A DNA stretch of 64,000 bases from Levilactobacillus angrenensis (lineage in GTDB: Bacteria; Bacillota; Bacilli; Lactobacillales; Lactobacillaceae): the NCBI RefSeq assembly GCF_003946085.1, contig NZ_RHOB01000011.1:1-64000 (forward strand). Direction: 5' to 3'. A model generated the notes under the pieces. The model saw only the letters and a list, made by a program, of their open reading frames with translations, was not told the origin of the DNA and made no database searches. This document shows, one piece after another, positions 25,831 to 36,899 of this stretch (position 1 is the first letter of the stretch; every line of letters starts with the position of its first letter). Made by a program: the position numbers and the translations under genes.

Positions 25831-26676
25831 ATGATTACGATTGGTTTAACCACCTGGACGGAGCATCCAGCCTTGATTGGTGGCGAGACGCGGCCGGTAA
25901 CGCTGAGCGAATATGCCGGGCACTTACCCGTCGTTGAATTGGACACGCCATTTTATGGCATTCCTCGGCAGAGTACGATTGAAAAATGGCAGGCGGCCGT
26001 GCCGGATGGGTTTCAATACATTTTGAAGGCCAACCAGGTCATGACGCGCCACGACCGGCAACAGGCTGACGATGAAGTGGCCCGCAACACGGCCTTTACC
26101 ACGTTTCGTTCAGCGATTTGGCCGCTGATCAAGGCGCACAAATTATTGACGGTGCTCTTCCAATTTCCACCGTACTTCAATCGGACGACGGCTAACATTG
26201 AATACCTGCGCAACGTGCGGGTGTTGATGGGAGATTTGCCGGTGGCGGTGGAATTTCGCAGTCCCAGCTGGTTCGCCACGCCGGGGATGACGGCGGATGT
26301 CATGGCTTACTTGAAGTCGCTGCATTTTACCAATGTGACGACGGATGAACCGCACAATTTAAATGACGGCATCCCGCTGGTTGAAACGGTCACGACTCCC
26401 GACCTGGCGCTGGTCCGCCTGCACGGGCGCAACGCTAAAGGCTGGTTCAATCAGGGCCAGGACTGGCGCAAGACCCGGACGTTGTACCGCTACTCAGAAG
26501 CGGAGTTGCAGGAATTCGCGGCGTTGGCGAAACGGCTGGACGCCCAGGCCAAAGATGTTTGTGTGATTTTTAATAACAACTCCGGTAGGGATGCGGCGCC
26601 TAACGCGTTACGTCTCCGCGAAATTCTCGACCTTCACTGGCAGAACCTGGCACCACAGCAGTTGGACTTGTTCTAA
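25831..26676 (+). CDS. DUF72 family protein (YecE-like)
   Basis: 281 residues; AAGGAGG precedes the ATG. A TIM-barrel DUF72 protein: ITIGLTTWTEHPAL at the start, YAGHLPVVELDTPFYGIPRQSTIEKW near 28-53, FQFPPYF near 110-116, VAVEFRSPSWF near 137-147, and RLHGRNAKGWF near 196-206. The molecular function of the family is not established. It closes the trpS-led gene run. Confidence 0.88.
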   Translation: MITIGLTTWTEHPALIGGETRPVTLSEYAGHLPVVELDTPFYGIPRQSTIEKWQAAVPDGFQYILKANQVMTRHDRQQADDEVARNTAFTTFRSAIWPLIKAHKLLTVLFQFPPYFNRTTANIEYLRNVRVLMGDLPVAVEFRSPSWFATPGMTADVMAYLKSLHFTNVTTDEPHNLNDGIPLVETVTTPDLALVRLHGRNAKGWFNQGQDWRKTRTLYRYSEAELQEFAALAKRLDAQAKDVCVIFNNNSGRDAAPNALRLREILDLHWQNLAPQQLDLF

Positions 26677-29088
<2,412 letters not shown>

Positions 29089-29108
29089 AAATTAAATAAA
29101 CCATAACC

Positions 29109-29152
29109 AAAACGTGGGCGGCGGATCGATGAGACGCCGACCACGTTTTGTT
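29109..29152 (+). terminator. metG terminator
   Basis: AAAACGTGG and CCACGTTTT enclose a GGCG/CGCC inner stem 20 nt after the stop codon. Confidence 0.85.
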
Positions 29153-29154
29153 AT

Positions 29155-29402
29155 AAATACCAGTTGCCATCTATTGCCGCCTACCGTTCCGCGAAAAGCT
29201 AGGCTGACGAAACCAGTCGCCTACGGCTGCCAGGGGTTCCGCCTGCTAGGGGGAACGGCTCCAGCCAAAGAGCGGGCTTCCACCTCGCTTGAAAGCCTGG
29301 CCAGACCCGCCAGTCTCTCAAGTCGTCCCACGCTGTAGGCTGAGATAAAACCTCAGCCAACACCGTCGACACAGCTGGCTGCACTCCTGGCCTTCTCCGG
29401 CA
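29155..29402 (+). repeat. dispersed intergenic repeat, copy C1
   Basis: From GGGGTTCCGCCTGCTAGGGG to GGCCTTCTCCGGC, this copy matches the reverse complement of 63253-63430 over about 170 nt. Shared parts include CGCTTGAAAGCCTGGC, AAGTCGTCCCACGCTGTAGG and the small hairpin GGCTGAG-loop-CTCAGCC, whose loop differs between copies while the stem is kept. Confidence 0.85.
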
Positions 29403-29524
29403 AAGTTGGGCTCTCCCGGTGTACGTGTGTGCTAATTGTGGCTCAGAATTGAGTTGCCAGTCACGGGCACGGCGCCGGAACAACCTCCAGTGCGAGTCAA
29501 ACATTTCGGGGGTGTTTTCGGGTT
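29403..29524. other. unassigned stretch between two repeat copies
   Basis: No gene, terminator or promoter recognised; it may be a further diverged part of the repeat family. Confidence 0.3.
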
Positions 29525-29738
29525 AATGCAAAGCTATTGGCTAGCACTACCGTAGCCGAGAGTGGAGCGAAAACTAGGCTCAGCCGGGGAATTTAGCAGC
29601 ATACTTTGCTGGTAAATTGGTGACTTTGAGACGTGACTTTCGGCTCAAATCAAGGGCCGAGACTGGGCTCTTTGGCTCGGGCCGTCCTCCCCCAGCGTTC
29701 CAGCCTAGTTTTCGCGCAACGGCAGGCGGCAGGCAAGA
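29525..29738 (-). repeat. dispersed intergenic repeat, copy C2
   Basis: It contains TAGCCGAGAGT (as in copy B2) and TTTCGGCTCAAATCAAGGGC, the reverse-strand version of the CGCTTTGAGCCGAAA block of copies A1 and E1. It ends with GCGTTCCAGCCTAG ... GGCAGGCGGCAGGC. The outer arms GAAAACTAGGCT and AGCCTAGTTTTC (29568-29579 and 29702-29713) are a perfect 12-bp inverted pair, so the whole element can fold back. It lies directly upstream of tatD. Confidence 0.75.
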
Positions 29739-29775
29739 CGATTTAAGTACAGAATCATTAAAAAGGAGACACATG

Positions 29776-30555
29776 ATGAAAATCTTTGATTCGCATACGC
29801 ATTTGAACAGCGAAGAGTTCATCAACGACGTGCCCGGCTATCTTAAGCGGGCCGCCGACCTGGGTGTGGTCAAGATGACCAATATCGGCTCGAATACGCA
29901 GTTGAATGCCGACGCCATCAAGTTGGCCCACCAGTATCCGCAGCTCTATGCCGCGGTCGGCTGGCACCCGGAGGACTCGAAGAACTACGATGCCGCAGCC
30001 GAAAAGCTACTGGAAGAACAGTTAGCGGATGACCGCGTCGTGGCGTTGGGTGAGATTGGGTTGGACTATCACTGGGACACGTCGCCCCAGGATGTTCAGC
30101 GCAAGGTCTTTGCTCGGCAAATCGCCATCGCTAAGGAAGTGGGCAAACCCATTGCCGTGCACAACCGTGATGCGTTTGCAGACACTTACCGAATCATCAA
30201 GGATGCAGATATCCGGGATATTGGTGGGGTCATGCACAGTTTCAACGGCGACCCCGAGTGGTTGAAGAAGTTCTTGGACCTGGGCATGCACATTTCGTAT
30301 TCCGGTGTGGCTAGCTTCAAGAATGCCCATGAGGTTCACGATTCCGTGCGGGCCACCCCGCTGGATGTCATGATGGTCGAGACCGACGCACCATACTTGA
30401 CGCCGGAGCCCCACCGCGGCGAGCAAAATGAACCCGGCTTTACCCGCTACACGGTCGAAGCCATCGCCAAGGAGCGCGAGACCACCCCGGAAGCAATTGC
30501 GGCCGCCACGTTTAAAAACGCAGAGGAGTTTTACAAGATAAATGAAGAAGATTAA
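29776..30555 (+). CDS. tatD: TatD family hydrolase (deoxyribonuclease)
   Basis: 259 residues. ATG 29776 lies 7 nt after AAAAGGAG; an ATG 3 nt earlier is the alternative. The open frame continues upstream into the repeat, but that part is not coding. Metal-dependent TIM barrel: FDSHTHLN (His7, His9), LGEIGLDYHWD (Glu near 92), AVHNRDA, GVMHSFNG and VETDAPYLTPEP supply the metal ligands. TatD enzymes act as 3'-5' exonucleases and D-aminoacyl-type hydrolases. It overlaps rnmV by 14 nt, the usual arrangement in Firmicutes (tatD-rnmV-rsmA). Confidence 0.93.
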   Translation: MKIFDSHTHLNSEEFINDVPGYLKRAADLGVVKMTNIGSNTQLNADAIKLAHQYPQLYAAVGWHPEDSKNYDAAAEKLLEEQLADDRVVALGEIGLDYHWDTSPQDVQRKVFARQIAIAKEVGKPIAVHNRDAFADTYRIIKDADIRDIGGVMHSFNGDPEWLKKFLDLGMHISYSGVASFKNAHEVHDSVRATPLDVMMVETDAPYLTPEPHRGEQNEPGFTRYTVEAIAKERETTPEAIAAATFKNAEEFYKINEED

Positions 30556-31105
30556 AGAAGTTCTCGTGGTTGAGGGCAAGGATGACACCAAGCAGATCAA
30601 CCGCGCCGTCAATGCCGATACGATTGAGACTCGTGGTTCCGCGATTGACGACGACACGCTGGCGTTGATTGAAAAATTAGCGGACCAACGCGGCATTATC
30701 ATTTTCACGGATCCCGACTTTTCTGGCGAGAAGATTCGCAAGATTGTGGCCGAGGCCGTGCCTAACGCCAAGCACGCTTTCTTGCCTAAGGCAGAGGGGC
30801 GGCCGGATAAAGCCGGTGGGTCACTCGGCGTGGAGCACGCCAGTCCCGAAGCTATTCGTGCGGCACTCAGCCACGTTTATACGGAAACGACCGCCGCGCC
30901 GACGCTTATCACGCACGAAGACCTGATGGCGGCCGGTTTGATTGGTGGGCCAGGGGCCAAGGAGCGCCGCGAACAGCTGGGTGAACTCCTGCAGATTGGC
31001 TACGTCAATGGTAAACAATTGGAAAAACGGCTGCGGATGTTTGGCATTCAGCCGGCTGATTTTGCCGCCGCCCTCAAGCAGGTGCGGGCAAAGGAGGAAA
31101 AATAA
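30542..31105 (+). CDS. rnmV: ribonuclease M5
   Basis: 187 residues. A Toprim-domain nuclease that matures the 5' and 3' ends of 5S rRNA with ribosomal protein L18. Toprim motifs: [10 protein letters not shown] (Glu11 region) and [15 protein letters not shown] (Asp-x-Asp near 60). The C-terminal DUF4093 part ([23 protein letters not shown]) completes the family architecture. It overlaps tatD at its start and rsmA by 1 nt at its end (TAATG), indicating translational coupling. Confidence 0.95.
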   Translation: MKKIKEVLVVEGKDDTKQINRAVNADTIETRGSAIDDDTLALIEKLADQRGIIIFTDPDFSGEKIRKIVAEAVPNAKHAFLPKAEGRPDKAGGSLGVEHASPEAIRAALSHVYTETTAAPTLITHEDLMAAGLIGGPGAKERREQLGELLQIGYVNGKQLEKRLRMFGIQPADFAAALKQVRAKEEK

Positions 31106-31995
31106 TGAGAAATGAAGTTCCTGAAATTGGGTCACCAGCCCGAACGAAAGCGATTTTGAACCGGTACCATCTGGTGGCGAAGAAGAGTCTGGGCCAAAAC
31201 TTCCTGTCTGACCTCAATATTCTGCGGAATATTGTGGCCGCGGGAGACGTGACTGACCAGGACAACGTGATTGAAATTGGCCCCGGAATCGGTGCCTTGA
31301 CGGAACAAATCGCCAAGCGCGCGCACAAGGTCGTGGCGTTTGAAATCGACGAGAACCTCCTGCCCGTGTTGGACGAAACGTTGATGGATTACGACAACGT
31401 CAAGGTCATCAACGAAGATATTTTGAAGGCCAATCTGCCAGAAGTCGTGAAAAACGAGTTCGAGCCGGGGCATCCTATCAAACTGATTGCCAACCTGCCA
31501 TACTACATTACGACGCCGATTCTGATGGGCGTGCTCCAAAGCAATGTGGATTTCGCGGCCATCGTGGTCATGATGCAAGCCGAAGTGGCCGATCGGTTAG
31601 TCGCCGAGCCAGGCAACAAGGCGTACGGGTCGTTGTCCGTGGTCATGCAGTACCGTGCGCACGTGGAGGTCGCCTTCAACGTGCCCCGGACGGCCTTCAT
31701 TCCGCAACCCAACGTGGACTCCGCCATCATTCGGTTGACGCCGCGGGAGGCGCTACCGGTTAATCCGTACGAAGACAAAGCCCTGTTTGGTTTCGTTAAG
31801 GGATGCTTTGCGCACCGGCGGAAATCCCTGTGGAACAATCTTCAAGGGATCTTTGGCAAGCAGCCAGAAGTCCGCGAACGGATTGAAACAGTTTTGAATC
31901 AGACAGGAATTTCCCGGCAGCTACGGCCAGAACGGCTAACCTTGATAAATTTCATCGAATTAACCAACGCATTCCACAATGAAGGACTTATGTAA
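31105..31995 (+). CDS. rsmA: 16S rRNA dimethyladenosine transferase
   Basis: 296 residues. It dimethylates A1518 and A1519 in the 3' terminal hairpin of 16S rRNA using S-adenosylmethionine; loss gives kasugamycin resistance. Visible motifs are [11 protein letters not shown] near 28-38, the SAM loop [14 protein letters not shown] near 57-70, and the catalytic [11 protein letters not shown] near 132-142. The C-terminal helical domain contains [13 protein letters not shown]. The gene is coupled to rnmV by the TAATG overlap. Confidence 0.96.
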   Translation: MRNEVPEIGSPARTKAILNRYHLVAKKSLGQNFLSDLNILRNIVAAGDVTDQDNVIEIGPGIGALTEQIAKRAHKVVAFEIDENLLPVLDETLMDYDNVKVINEDILKANLPEVVKNEFEPGHPIKLIANLPYYITTPILMGVLQSNVDFAAIVVMMQAEVADRLVAEPGNKAYGSLSVVMQYRAHVEVAFNVPRTAFIPQPNVDSAIIRLTPREALPVNPYEDKALFGFVKGCFAHRRKSLWNNLQGIFGKQPEVRERIETVLNQTGISRQLRPERLTLINFIELTNAFHNEGLM

Positions 31996-32015
31996 CCCTT
32001 ACCAATTGTGGATTC

Positions 32016-32082
32016 TTGCGGATTAGCGCGTGTTGTGGTATAATTTGCAATTCATGTGAAACGATGGTATAATTGTTTCACA
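32016..32082 (+). promoter_or_regulatory. tandem promoters and palindrome upstream of veg
   Basis: TTGCGG (32016-32021), a 17-nt spacer and TATAAT (32039-32044) form one promoter. A second TATAAT lies at 32069-32074, centred inside a perfect 8-bp dyad TGTGAAAC (32055-32062) / GTTTCACA (32075-32082). The dyad could be an operator for the downstream promoter or for read-through from the first. Confidence 0.7.
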
Positions 32083-32094
32083 GAGGTGAAGTGC

Positions 32095-32331
32095 ATGCCA
32101 ACAAGTTTAGCGAACATTAAGAATAAACTGGACGATCGGATCGGCGAAAAACTGATGGTGATTGCCCAGGCCGGTCGTAAGAAAACGACAGAGCGGCATG
32201 GAATTCTTCGGGAAACCTATCCAGCCGTTTTCGTAGTGGATTTAGACCAAAACGAAAATTCGTTCGAACGGGTTTCATACAGCTATACCGATATTTTAAC
32301 CAAGAACATCGAAGTTGACTTTGATGAATAA
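32095..32331 (+). CDS. veg: Veg family protein
   Basis: 78 residues. The start MPTSLANIKNKLDD at 32095 follows AGAGGTGA; an in-frame ATG at 32056 lies inside the promoter palindrome. Conserved Veg features are GEKLMVIAQAGRKKTTERHGILRETYPAVFVVDLD and SYSYTDILTKNIEV. B. subtilis Veg stimulates biofilm formation by modulating SinR and is very highly transcribed. The position after rsmA and before ispE is the conserved one. Confidence 0.93.
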   Translation: MPTSLANIKNKLDDRIGEKLMVIAQAGRKKTTERHGILRETYPAVFVVDLDQNENSFERVSYSYTDILTKNIEVDFDE

Positions 32332-32335
32332 ATAA

Positions 32336-32359
32336 TTGGGCCTGATAAGGCCTTTTTAT
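32336..32359 (+). terminator. short terminator after veg
   Basis: GGGCCTGATAAGGCC followed by TTTTTATTTT; a short stem, so probably partial. A -10-like TATAAT at 32377-32382 follows and could start ispE transcription. Confidence 0.6.
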
Positions 32360-32442
32360 TTTGCCCAAAACCATAGTATAATAGGCTTAATCATACGACG
32401 ATAAGGGTAGGGTGCCCTACCAAAGAGAATTCAGGTGAGCGC

Positions 32443-33297
32443 ATGCAACTGATTGAAAAGGCACCAGCCAAGATCAACCTCGGCCTCGACACACCGTACC
32501 ACCATCAAGATGGCGCGGAAGAATGGAACATGGTCATGACCTCCGTGGACTTGGCAGATTACGTAGAAATTCAAACGTTAACCAAACATAAACGCATCCG
32601 CGTCGCTTCTGACAGCGGCTTTCTGCCCAATGATCAGCGCAATTTGGCGTTTCAGGCGGCTAATTTGTTGCAGACCAATTACCACATTGATGAGGGCGTC
32701 AACATTCGAATCAAGAAAAACATTCCGGTGGCAGCTGGTTTAGGCGGTGGGTCATCGGACGCTGCGGCCGTGTTACGCGGCTTAAATCAGGCGTGGTCGC
32801 TGGGCCTCAGTTGGCAGGAATTGGCCGAACTGGGCTTACAGATCGACTCCGACGTGCCGTACTGTGTGTATGGGCGAACAGCCCACGTCCGCGGGCGGGG
32901 TGAGCGGATCACGCCGCTATCGAAATTGCCGGCGGCGTGGGTCGTGTTGGCCAAACCCAAGGTCAGCGTGTCCACCCCCAGCATTCTCCAGCAGATTCGC
33001 TACGACCAGCTGGCCCATCCCGACATCGACGCACTGTTACGCGCCGTGCGGGAACAAGACATTGCCGGGATGTGTGCGGTCATGGGCAACGCCTTAGAGC
33101 CCCTGACGGCCCATCGCTATCCGGAAATCACGCAACTCAAGCAACAGATGATGAAGTTCGGCGCCGACGCTGCGCAAATGAGCGGGACCGGTCCGACGGT
33201 TTTTGGTCTCTGCAGCAAGCAGTCGCGGGCCCAGCGCGTTTTCAACGGCATGAAGGGCTTTTGCCGCGAAGTGTATTTGGTGCGGCCGTTGCCCTAG
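32443..33297 (+). CDS. ispE: 4-diphosphocytidyl-2-C-methyl-D-erythritol kinase homologue
   Basis: 284 residues of the GHMP kinase superfamily. APAKINLGLDT near 8-18, the ATP loop PVAAGLGGGSSDAAAVLRGLN near 95-115, and MSGTGPTVFGL near 246-256 match IspE. In the MEP pathway it phosphorylates CDP-methylerythritol. This organism has class II HMG-CoA reductase, which points to the mevalonate pathway, so here IspE is probably an orphan with another role; such orphan ispE genes are a known feature of lactobacilli. The sequence after it diverges from the usual order, in which purR follows. Confidence 0.9.
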   Translation: MQLIEKAPAKINLGLDTPYHHQDGAEEWNMVMTSVDLADYVEIQTLTKHKRIRVASDSGFLPNDQRNLAFQAANLLQTNYHIDEGVNIRIKKNIPVAAGLGGGSSDAAAVLRGLNQAWSLGLSWQELAELGLQIDSDVPYCVYGRTAHVRGRGERITPLSKLPAAWVVLAKPKVSVSTPSILQQIRYDQLAHPDIDALLRAVREQDIAGMCAVMGNALEPLTAHRYPEITQLKQQMMKFGADAAQMSGTGPTVFGLCSKQSRAQRVFNGMKGFCREVYLVRPLP

Positions 33298-33342
33298 CGG
33301 TGCTGGTTATTGATTTAAAAAGGTGAGGATGTTAGAGAAAAA

Positions 33343-33936
33343 ATGACGACTTCTAAAGCAGACGAAATTTTCCAAGCCATTCAAGCGGATCCCATGAATC
33401 AAACGTTTACGCAACAGGGGATGTTGCCGCTGTATCACGTGGCGCCACACGCAGAGATTTTACTGGTCAGCCAGGCACCGAGTCGACAGGCGCAAGCGTC
33501 GATGACTTTCTGGGATGATGCAAGCGGTAACCGGCTACGTGACTGGATGGGCGTGACCAAAGACCAGTTTTACCATTCCGGTAAATTGGCGGTTTTGCCG
33601 CTAGATTTCTACTATCCTGGTAAACATGCGCATGGCGGCGATTTACCACCACGCAAGGGCTTCGCAGAAAAGTGGCACGCGCCATTGCTTGAGCTGATGC
33701 CCCACATCAAGCTGACCTTGTTGATTGGTCAGTACGCGCAGAAATACTACCTGCCATATCGTGAGAAAACGTTGACGGCCACGGTCGAACATTACGCGGA
33801 CTACTTACCGGATTACTTTCCGCTGGTCCACCCGTCGCCGCTGAATTACGGCTGGATGCACCAGCACCCGTGGTTTACGGCAACGGTGGTGCCAGAACTC
33901 CAAGCCCGGGTGGCGGCGATTATGGCGGACAACTAG
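33343..33936 (+). CDS. uracil-DNA glycosylase family protein
   Basis: 197 residues. It fits the UDG-like (YqfB-type) superfamily found in lactobacilli: ILLVSQAPSRQAQ near 38-50 in place of motif A, LAVLPLDFYYPGK near 85-97, TLLIGQYAQKYYL near 127-139, and PLVHPSPLNYGWMHQHPWF near 164-182, the last being the HPSPLN motif B typical of these proteins. Motif A lacks the usual GDxPG, so glycosylase activity on uracil is uncertain. It is the first gene of the block that separates ispE from purR. Confidence 0.8.
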   Translation: MTTSKADEIFQAIQADPMNQTFTQQGMLPLYHVAPHAEILLVSQAPSRQAQASMTFWDDASGNRLRDWMGVTKDQFYHSGKLAVLPLDFYYPGKHAHGGDLPPRKGFAEKWHAPLLELMPHIKLTLLIGQYAQKYYLPYREKTLTATVEHYADYLPDYFPLVHPSPLNYGWMHQHPWFTATVVPELQARVAAIMADN

Positions 33937-33961
33937 GACTAACGCTGACAGGCTAAATCTC

Positions 33962-34045
33962 TGGCGGACGCAGGCTCCTGTTTTCACTGATAGTAGACAG
34001 GACACCGCCGTTTCGGGAATTACTGCGTAAACGCTACTTTCAATC
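33962..34045 (-). repeat. dispersed intergenic repeat, copy F (single module)
   Basis: GCGGACGCAGGCTCCTGTTT through TAGACAGGACACCGCCGTTT to CTTTCAATC is the reverse complement of copy B1's first 75 nt with scattered substitutions. It stands alone in a convergent gap just before a bidirectional terminator. Confidence 0.75.
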
Positions 34046-34054
34046 TTTCGTTAA

Positions 34055-34107
34055 ACAAAAAACGGTTCTACCAACGACTCTCAGGTCGTTAGTGGAACCG
34101 CTTTTGT
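34055..34107 (-). terminator. bidirectional terminator
   Basis: AAACGGTTCTACCAACGAC pairs with GTCGTTAGTGGAACCG. It has A-rich and T-rich flanks on opposite sides and serves the convergent UDG-like and alpha-xylosidase genes. Confidence 0.8.
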
Positions 34108-34120
34108 TTGTACGTAAGGA

Positions 34121-36409
34121 TTACAGCGTGATCGTGGCGCTGTCGCCAGTCAAGGCAGCCTTGGTGACTTGGCCATTTTCATGGACCAGGACCGTGGCGT
34201 TGCCCGTTAAGCCGGTGGTCGTCACTTGCAATTCGTTGTCGTGACGGTCAACGGTGACTTGACCCGCGTCTTGACCCTGTTGGTTCACGACGGCGACCGT
34301 GGTCGTGCCTTCGTGCATGTCATACAGGTGGATGTCGAGGTCTTTGGTGAAGTCGTAGTCTGCGTGAACAGCTTGTGGGTTCCGCAGGAGAATCGTGTTT
34401 TCTCGTGCCAGGACAGGTAAGTCGAGTTCGCCGTAGTCTAGGCTGAGCCATTTGCCATCTTGGATGTCGTAGACCTCATCGTCGTTGATGATGCTGGTCC
34501 ACTTGCCAGCTGGCAGGTAGAGGTTGACGTGGCCTTCATGGTTGAAGACAGGGGCTACCAGAATCTGACTCCCCAGCATGTATTGGTTGTCCAGCGTGTG
34601 GGCGGTGCGGTCGGCCATGAAGTCGAACCACATTGGCCGCATCAACGGGTTACCGTAAGCCGTGTTGTGAGCGGCTTGCGTGTAGAGGTAAGGCATCAAA
34701 GAAAGCTTCAGATTGACAAATTTCCGCGTGTTTTCAACGGCTTCGTCATCGAAGTTCCACGGTACCCGGTAAACGTTGCTACCGTGGTAGCGGCTATGTG
34801 AGGAGAGCAGGCCAAATTGGGTCCAACGCTTATACAGGTCCGCGGTTGGTGTATCAGGACCGTCTTCGAAGCCACCGATGTCATGGCTCCAAAACGCAAA
34901 GCCGGAACTCAAGAAGGAAAGCCCACCGTGCAGGGTGTCGGCCATGTTCTTGAAGGTCGACAGCGCGTCGCCACCCCAGTGAACCGGGAACTTCTGGGAG
35001 CCGACCGTAGCGGAACGGGCGAAAACAACGGCTTCGTCTTCACCCTTAGCAGCAGCCAACGTGTCAAAGACCGCTTGGTTGTATTGCAGGGTGTAGTAGT
35101 TGTGTTCGCGCTTAGGGTCGGAGCCATCGAAGAAGACAGCATCGTCGACCGGAATCCGTTCACCGAAATCAGTCTTGAAGCAGTCTACCCCCATGTCAAT
35201 CAGCGCTTGGAGCTTACCTTGATACCATTTCACAGCGTCCGGGTTGGTGAAGTCGACAAAAGCATTGCCAGCTTGCCAGAGGTCCCATTGCCAGATATTG
35301 CCGTCTTCGCGTTTGACGAAGTAGCCTTTTTCTTTGCCTTCCGCAAACATCTTTCCTTTTTGGGCGATGTACGGGTTGATCCAGACACAGACTTTAATGC
35401 CGCGGTCGTGAATCTTCTTGATCAAGCCTTCAGGGTCAGGGAACTCGTCGCGGTCCCATTCCATGTTGGACCACTCAAAGCCCTTTTGCCAGAAGCAGTC
35501 AAAATGGAAGACGTCCAGCGGAATGTCATGGTCCTTCATGCCGTCGATGAACTTCATGACGGTGGCTTCGCTGTAGTCTGTCGTAAATGACGTCGTCAGC
35601 CACAGACCAAATGACCAAGCAGGTGGCAGTTGCGTCTTGCCAGTCAGTTCCGTGTACCGGTGGAGAATCTCTTGTGGCGTGGGGCCGTAAATGACATAGT
35701 ACTGTAAGGATTGACCTTCGGTGCTAAATTGGACCCGGTCAACGTTTTCGGAGGTGATTTCGAAGTCCACGGGTTGCGGTTGGTCAACGAAGACCCCGTA
35801 GCCGGCGTCAGTCAGGTAGAACGGAATGTTCTTATAGGACTGTTCAGAAGCGGTCCCGCCGTCTTGGTTGTCAATGCGGACTTCTTGGCCGTTCTTGATG
35901 AAGTTACCGAAGCGTTCGCCCAGACCGTAAACCTTGTCTTCAACGCCGACGTTCAGTTGTTCACGCATGTAGTCAGTATTGGTGGACTTGTCGTGGATAA
36001 CCCCTTGGGCCTTGTCCAAAGACTGGGTCAGCAAGTGATCACCGTGCAAGAAGTCCAGCTGGAAGGCCGTTTGGAACGGAATCCGCGCGGTCAAGTCACC
36101 CGACGTGAAGGTCAATTCATCATCGCTAGTCGTGATGGTGACGTCTGGATTCTGATTGTTAATGTGGTAGGCAGGCCCGTGGGTATCCTGATCGAAGTGG
36201 GTCAGCTTTACGCCAATCACACCTTCAACTGGGGAGGTCAAGTCAATCGTACTCATCCCTAGGTTCAGTTCGTCACCGCGTTCATGGATAAACTTAAACG
36301 GCGCGTACAGGGTCAGTTGCTTATCGGTTTGCCGGTAGTCAAAGACTTCCCGGGGCGATTCAATCTGATATTGTGGCCGATCGAGCCAGTAACCATTCGT
36401 AAACTTCAT
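34121..36409 (-). CDS. xylQ: alpha-xylosidase, GH31 (XylQ/YicI-like)
   Basis: 762 residues, the length of YicI-type enzymes. It hydrolyses alpha-1,6-xylosidic bonds, for example in isoprimeverose. The catalytic nucleophile is Asp414 in DCFKTDFGERIP; other GH31 landmarks are HFDCFWQKGFEW near 300, CVWINPYIAQKG near 345, and FWSHDIGGFEDG near 510. The start is followed upstream by AGGTGTTTATCC. Divergent transcription from a GPH transporter gene with an adjacent ROK regulator mirrors the xylPQ/xylR arrangement of L. pentosus; isoprimeverose or xyloglucan-fragment use is inferred from that. There is no signal peptide, so it acts on imported sugar. Confidence 0.92.
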   Translation of the reverse strand: MKFTNGYWLDRPQYQIESPREVFDYRQTDKQLTLYAPFKFIHERGDELNLGMSTIDLTSPVEGVIGVKLTHFDQDTHGPAYHINNQNPDVTITTSDDELTFTSGDLTARIPFQTAFQLDFLHGDHLLTQSLDKAQGVIHDKSTNTDYMREQLNVGVEDKVYGLGERFGNFIKNGQEVRIDNQDGGTASEQSYKNIPFYLTDAGYGVFVDQPQPVDFEITSENVDRVQFSTEGQSLQYYVIYGPTPQEILHRYTELTGKTQLPPAWSFGLWLTTSFTTDYSEATVMKFIDGMKDHDIPLDVFHFDCFWQKGFEWSNMEWDRDEFPDPEGLIKKIHDRGIKVCVWINPYIAQKGKMFAEGKEKGYFVKREDGNIWQWDLWQAGNAFVDFTNPDAVKWYQGKLQALIDMGVDCFKTDFGERIPVDDAVFFDGSDPKREHNYYTLQYNQAVFDTLAAAKGEDEAVVFARSATVGSQKFPVHWGGDALSTFKNMADTLHGGLSFLSSGFAFWSHDIGGFEDGPDTPTADLYKRWTQFGLLSSHSRYHGSNVYRVPWNFDDEAVENTRKFVNLKLSLMPYLYTQAAHNTAYGNPLMRPMWFDFMADRTAHTLDNQYMLGSQILVAPVFNHEGHVNLYLPAGKWTSIINDDEVYDIQDGKWLSLDYGELDLPVLARENTILLRNPQAVHADYDFTKDLDIHLYDMHEGTTTVAVVNQQGQDAGQVTVDRHDNELQVTTTGLTGNATVLVHENGQVTKAALTGDSATITL

Positions 36410-36425
36410 GGATAAACACCTCTTG

Positions 36426-36441
36426 AATTTTTTAAAAAATT
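36426..36441 (-). promoter_or_regulatory. palindromic operator, xylosidase side
   Basis: AATTTTTTAAAAAATT is a perfect 16-bp palindrome that continues into TTGAATTTCTT. It lies between the xylosidase promoter and its start codon. It shares TTGAATTT-type half sites with the palindrome on the transporter side, so both are likely sites for the ROK regulator encoded downstream. Confidence 0.65.
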
Positions 36442-36463
36442 GAATTTCTTAATCGACAAACAC

Positions 36464-36500
36464 AGTTTACGTGGGTCACGGTCAAATGTCAACGCTTTCA
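36464..36500 (-). promoter_or_regulatory. xylosidase promoter with cre site
   Basis: On the minus strand TTGACA (36487-36492), a 17-nt spacer and TAAACT (36464-36469) form a good promoter. Its -35 box is embedded in TGAAAGCGTTGACA (36487-36500), a strong cre match, so CcpA binding would block transcription. Confidence 0.8.
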
Positions 36501-36789
36501 TCAAGAAAATTTTGACAGTGATGGCGACCATCCGGTGGGCCGGCCACCGCCCTTAAATGAAACGATGATTTATAAAATTTTCTGACAAACGGTTGCGCAA
36601 TTATTAACGGGTCGATGCTGTTATGGCGGTAATCGTCACGAATGGTGGTTAGACCAGTTGGCCGAAAAATTTTCTTTTGGGCCGTCGCCAGGTTGGTCAA
36701 TCTGGGCAAATACAGTAGGCTCTAAGCTTTTCGGCAGGCGGCCGTCTTTAAAAATAGTTGTCCCACCCAACTAACCCAGTAAAATCGCA
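36501..36789. other. middle of the divergent intergenic region
   Basis: About 290 nt between the two promoters. It is AT-rich with a few GC-rich patches; no gene was recognised. The separation leaves room for independent control of the two directions. Confidence 0.4.
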
Positions 36790-36840
36790 TTGACAACTGG
36801 AAGCGGTTACAGTATGCTGTGATTTGAAAATTGAATTTTC
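36790..36840 (+). promoter_or_regulatory. transporter promoter with cre and palindromic operator
   Basis: TTGACA (36790-36795), a 17-nt spacer and TATGCT (36813-36818) form the promoter. TGGAAGCGGTTACA (36798-36811) in the spacer is a cre site. The perfect palindrome GAAAATTGAATTTTC (36826-36840) overlies the expected transcription start. The layout suggests glucose repression through CcpA plus local repression through the ROK regulator. Confidence 0.8.
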
Positions 36841-36899
36841 TTGAACGTCGACAGCTCAGTTTTCAATATTAGAATCGTAATTTAACGAGGTGTGTACTT

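Noticed and set aside
29617-29772. Upstream extension of the tatD reading frame by about 50 codons
   Set aside because: It runs through repeat copy C2, and the ribosome site AAAAGGAG is placed for the internal ATG.
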